Positions 38,232 through 38,875 of a stretch of DNA of 38,875 bases are shown here, piece by piece (within the stretch, counting starts at the first letter, position 1; each line of letters starts with the position of its first letter). Both the position numbers and the translations under genes were made by a program. This stretch comes from a virus: IMG/VR virus record IMGVR_UViG_3300014819_000024, positions 1 through 38,875 of that record, one strand, 5' to 3'. The notes beneath the pieces are model-generated. The model was not told where the DNA came from, did no database searches, and was given only the letters and a program-made list of their open reading frames with translations.

Positions 38232-38593
38232 TTGTAAAAGACTCTGGTAAAAGACAGAACTTTAATACTGGGTCTGTAAGAGACACCAACGAGAATAAAG
38301 GTCGATTTGACCTGCTTCCTCCTTACGCCTTGTTTATGTGGGCGAGGCAACTTGAAGAAGGAGCCAAGAAATATGCTTCTCGCAACTGGGAAAAAGGCCA
38401 ACCTTTAAGTCGCTATGCTGATTCTGCGTTGCGTCATTTAACAAAACATCTTGCTGGCATGAGGGACGAAAGGCATGACGTAGCTTGTCTTTGGAACATT
38501 GGGGCGATGATAGAAACAAAACATAGGATTGATAAAGGCTTACTGCCAAAGGAGTTGGATGATTTGCCAAAGGAGGATTATGGCTGGCTATAA
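38213..38593 (+). CDS. MazG-like dATP/dGTP pyrophosphohydrolase (DUF5664)
   Basis: 126 residues. After a polar N-terminus, GRFDLLPPYALFMWARQLEE (30-49), then GAKKYASRNWEKG and a helix with SALRHLTKHLAGMRDERHD match the DUF5664 nucleotide pyrophosphohydrolase family; Glu48/Glu49 and Glu89, Asp92 are the expected metal ligands. Relatives remove dATP or dGTP in phages. It has a strong GAGGAG site 5 bases upstream. No PurZ-type gene is present, so a modified-base role is not indicated. The 3' end overlaps the next gene by 14 bases. Confidence 0.8.
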   Translation: MESREVIVKDSGKRQNFNTGSVRDTNENKGRFDLLPPYALFMWARQLEEGAKKYASRNWEKGQPLSRYADSALRHLTKHLAGMRDERHDVACLWNIGAMIETKHRIDKGLLPKELDDLPKEDYGWL

Positions 38594-38795
38594 AATTATT
38601 AGTAAAAGTGAAAAAAATGTTGACGAATTTCCAAAAGTCTCTAAAACTTTACTAGATGTGTTGCACCAAATGGTTCCCGAAAGATGTCCAGATTCTAGTG
38701 AATCTGATCGGGATATTTGGATTTATAGTGGTCAGCGTCAAATTGTAAGATTCTTACAAACAAAATTTGACGAGCAACAGGAAATAGGGAGATAA
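38580..38795 (+). CDS. Hypothetical phage protein, 71 aa
   Basis: 71 residues from ATG 38580, with an AGGAGG site just upstream inside the preceding gene: MAGYKIISKSEKNVDEFPKV, a helical middle, and IWIYSGQRQIVRFLQTKFDE near the end. No family recognised. An upstream in-frame start is open to 38529, but the ribosome site fixes the ATG. It precedes the Gly/Pro-rich protein. Confidence 0.6.
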   Translation: MAGYKIISKSEKNVDEFPKVSKTLLDVLHQMVPERCPDSSESDRDIWIYSGQRQIVRFLQTKFDEQQEIGR

Positions 38796-38799
38796 ATTT

Positions 38800-38875
38800 A
38801 TGTGTATGGGAGGAGGAGGAGGAGGAAGTTATAAAGCACCAGTAATCCCGCCACCCCCACCGCCTCCCCCGCCCC
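38800..38875 (+). CDS. Gly/Pro-rich small structural-type protein, N-terminal part
   Basis: Starts MCMGGGGGGSYKAPVIPPPP and runs off the window in a polyproline tract. AGGGAG lies about 10 bases upstream. The final 22 bases equal positions 30-51, so the gene continues in the first 188 bases in the same frame. Joined length is about 70 residues. Small MC-Gly-Pro proteins of this form are common beside portal and head genes of T7-like phages. Confidence 0.7.
   Translation, partial: MCMGGGGGGSYKAPVIPPPPPPPPP

Noticed and set aside
38213-38593. DUF5664/MazG-like protein as a sign of a 2-aminoadenine (Z) genome
   Set aside because: No PurZ-like adenylosuccinate synthetase and no DatZ-like dATPase were found; DUF5664 proteins occur in many ordinary phages.
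1-38875. CRISPR array, insertion sequence or tRNA gene
   Set aside because: No regularly spaced 25-40 base repeats with unique spacers, no transposase with flanking inverted repeats, and no cloverleaf were found by eye.

Overview
The window is essentially one whole genome of a T7-like podovirus (Autographiviridae type), about 38.9 kb, opened inside a small gene. The first 188 bases hold the 3' end, and the last 76 bases the 5' end, of one glycine/proline-rich reading frame; the ends share 22 identical bases and join in frame, so the molecule was probably circular or circularly permuted when assembled. Gene order and protein types match T7: single-subunit RNA polymerase, SSB, endonuclease I, primase-helicase, DNA polymerase, 5' exonuclease, portal, scaffold, capsid, two tail tube proteins, four internal virion proteins, tail fibre, terminase. 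A tyrosine integrase just upstream of the RNA polymerase gene suggests the phage can be temperate. Host identity cannot be read from the sequence. Host-type TTGACA promoters and AC-rich leaders ahead of many genes are the only clues.

Layout. 1-22291: late module, with two small structural proteins, portal, scaffold, a small lysis-like cluster inserted between scaffold and capsid, capsid followed by a large hairpin terminator, tail tube A and B, internal virion proteins, tail fibre, holin-like protein, small terminase, HNH protein, large terminase and a putative endolysin. 22292-24653: the junction between the late and early ends, with repeat-rich noncoding DNA, small basic phage proteins, a reverse-strand secreted repeat protein with a divergent promoter, and a GC-rich noncoding patch ending in a terminator. 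24654-26984: a self-contained early transcription unit with its own sigma70-like promoter and intrinsic terminator. It encodes a glutamine-synthetase-fold amidoligase and a class II glutamine amidotransferase, bracketed by two 33-residue single-span membrane peptides and followed by a zinc-ribbon protein. 27002-27332: a noncoding control region with hairpins, 13-bp-period iterons, repeats and a dyad, probably serving integrase control, attachment or replication.

27333-31963: a translationally coupled operon from a small protein through integrase and six small genes to RNA polymerase. 31965-38795: replication and nucleotide metabolism (SSB, endonuclease I, primase-helicase, DNA polymerase, a LAGLIDADG homing endonuclease, exonuclease, a DUF4406 protein, a lipoprotein, a MazG-like DUF5664 nucleotide pyrophosphohydrolase), running back into the structural module.

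The most unusual item is the amidoligase/glutamine-amidotransferase cassette, placed where T7 carries its host-takeover genes. Host polymerase would express it first; the amidotransferase could supply ammonia from glutamine and the amidoligase form an amide or peptide-like bond on an unknown target, perhaps at the membrane. Several early promoters sit so close to the start codon that their transcripts should be leaderless.
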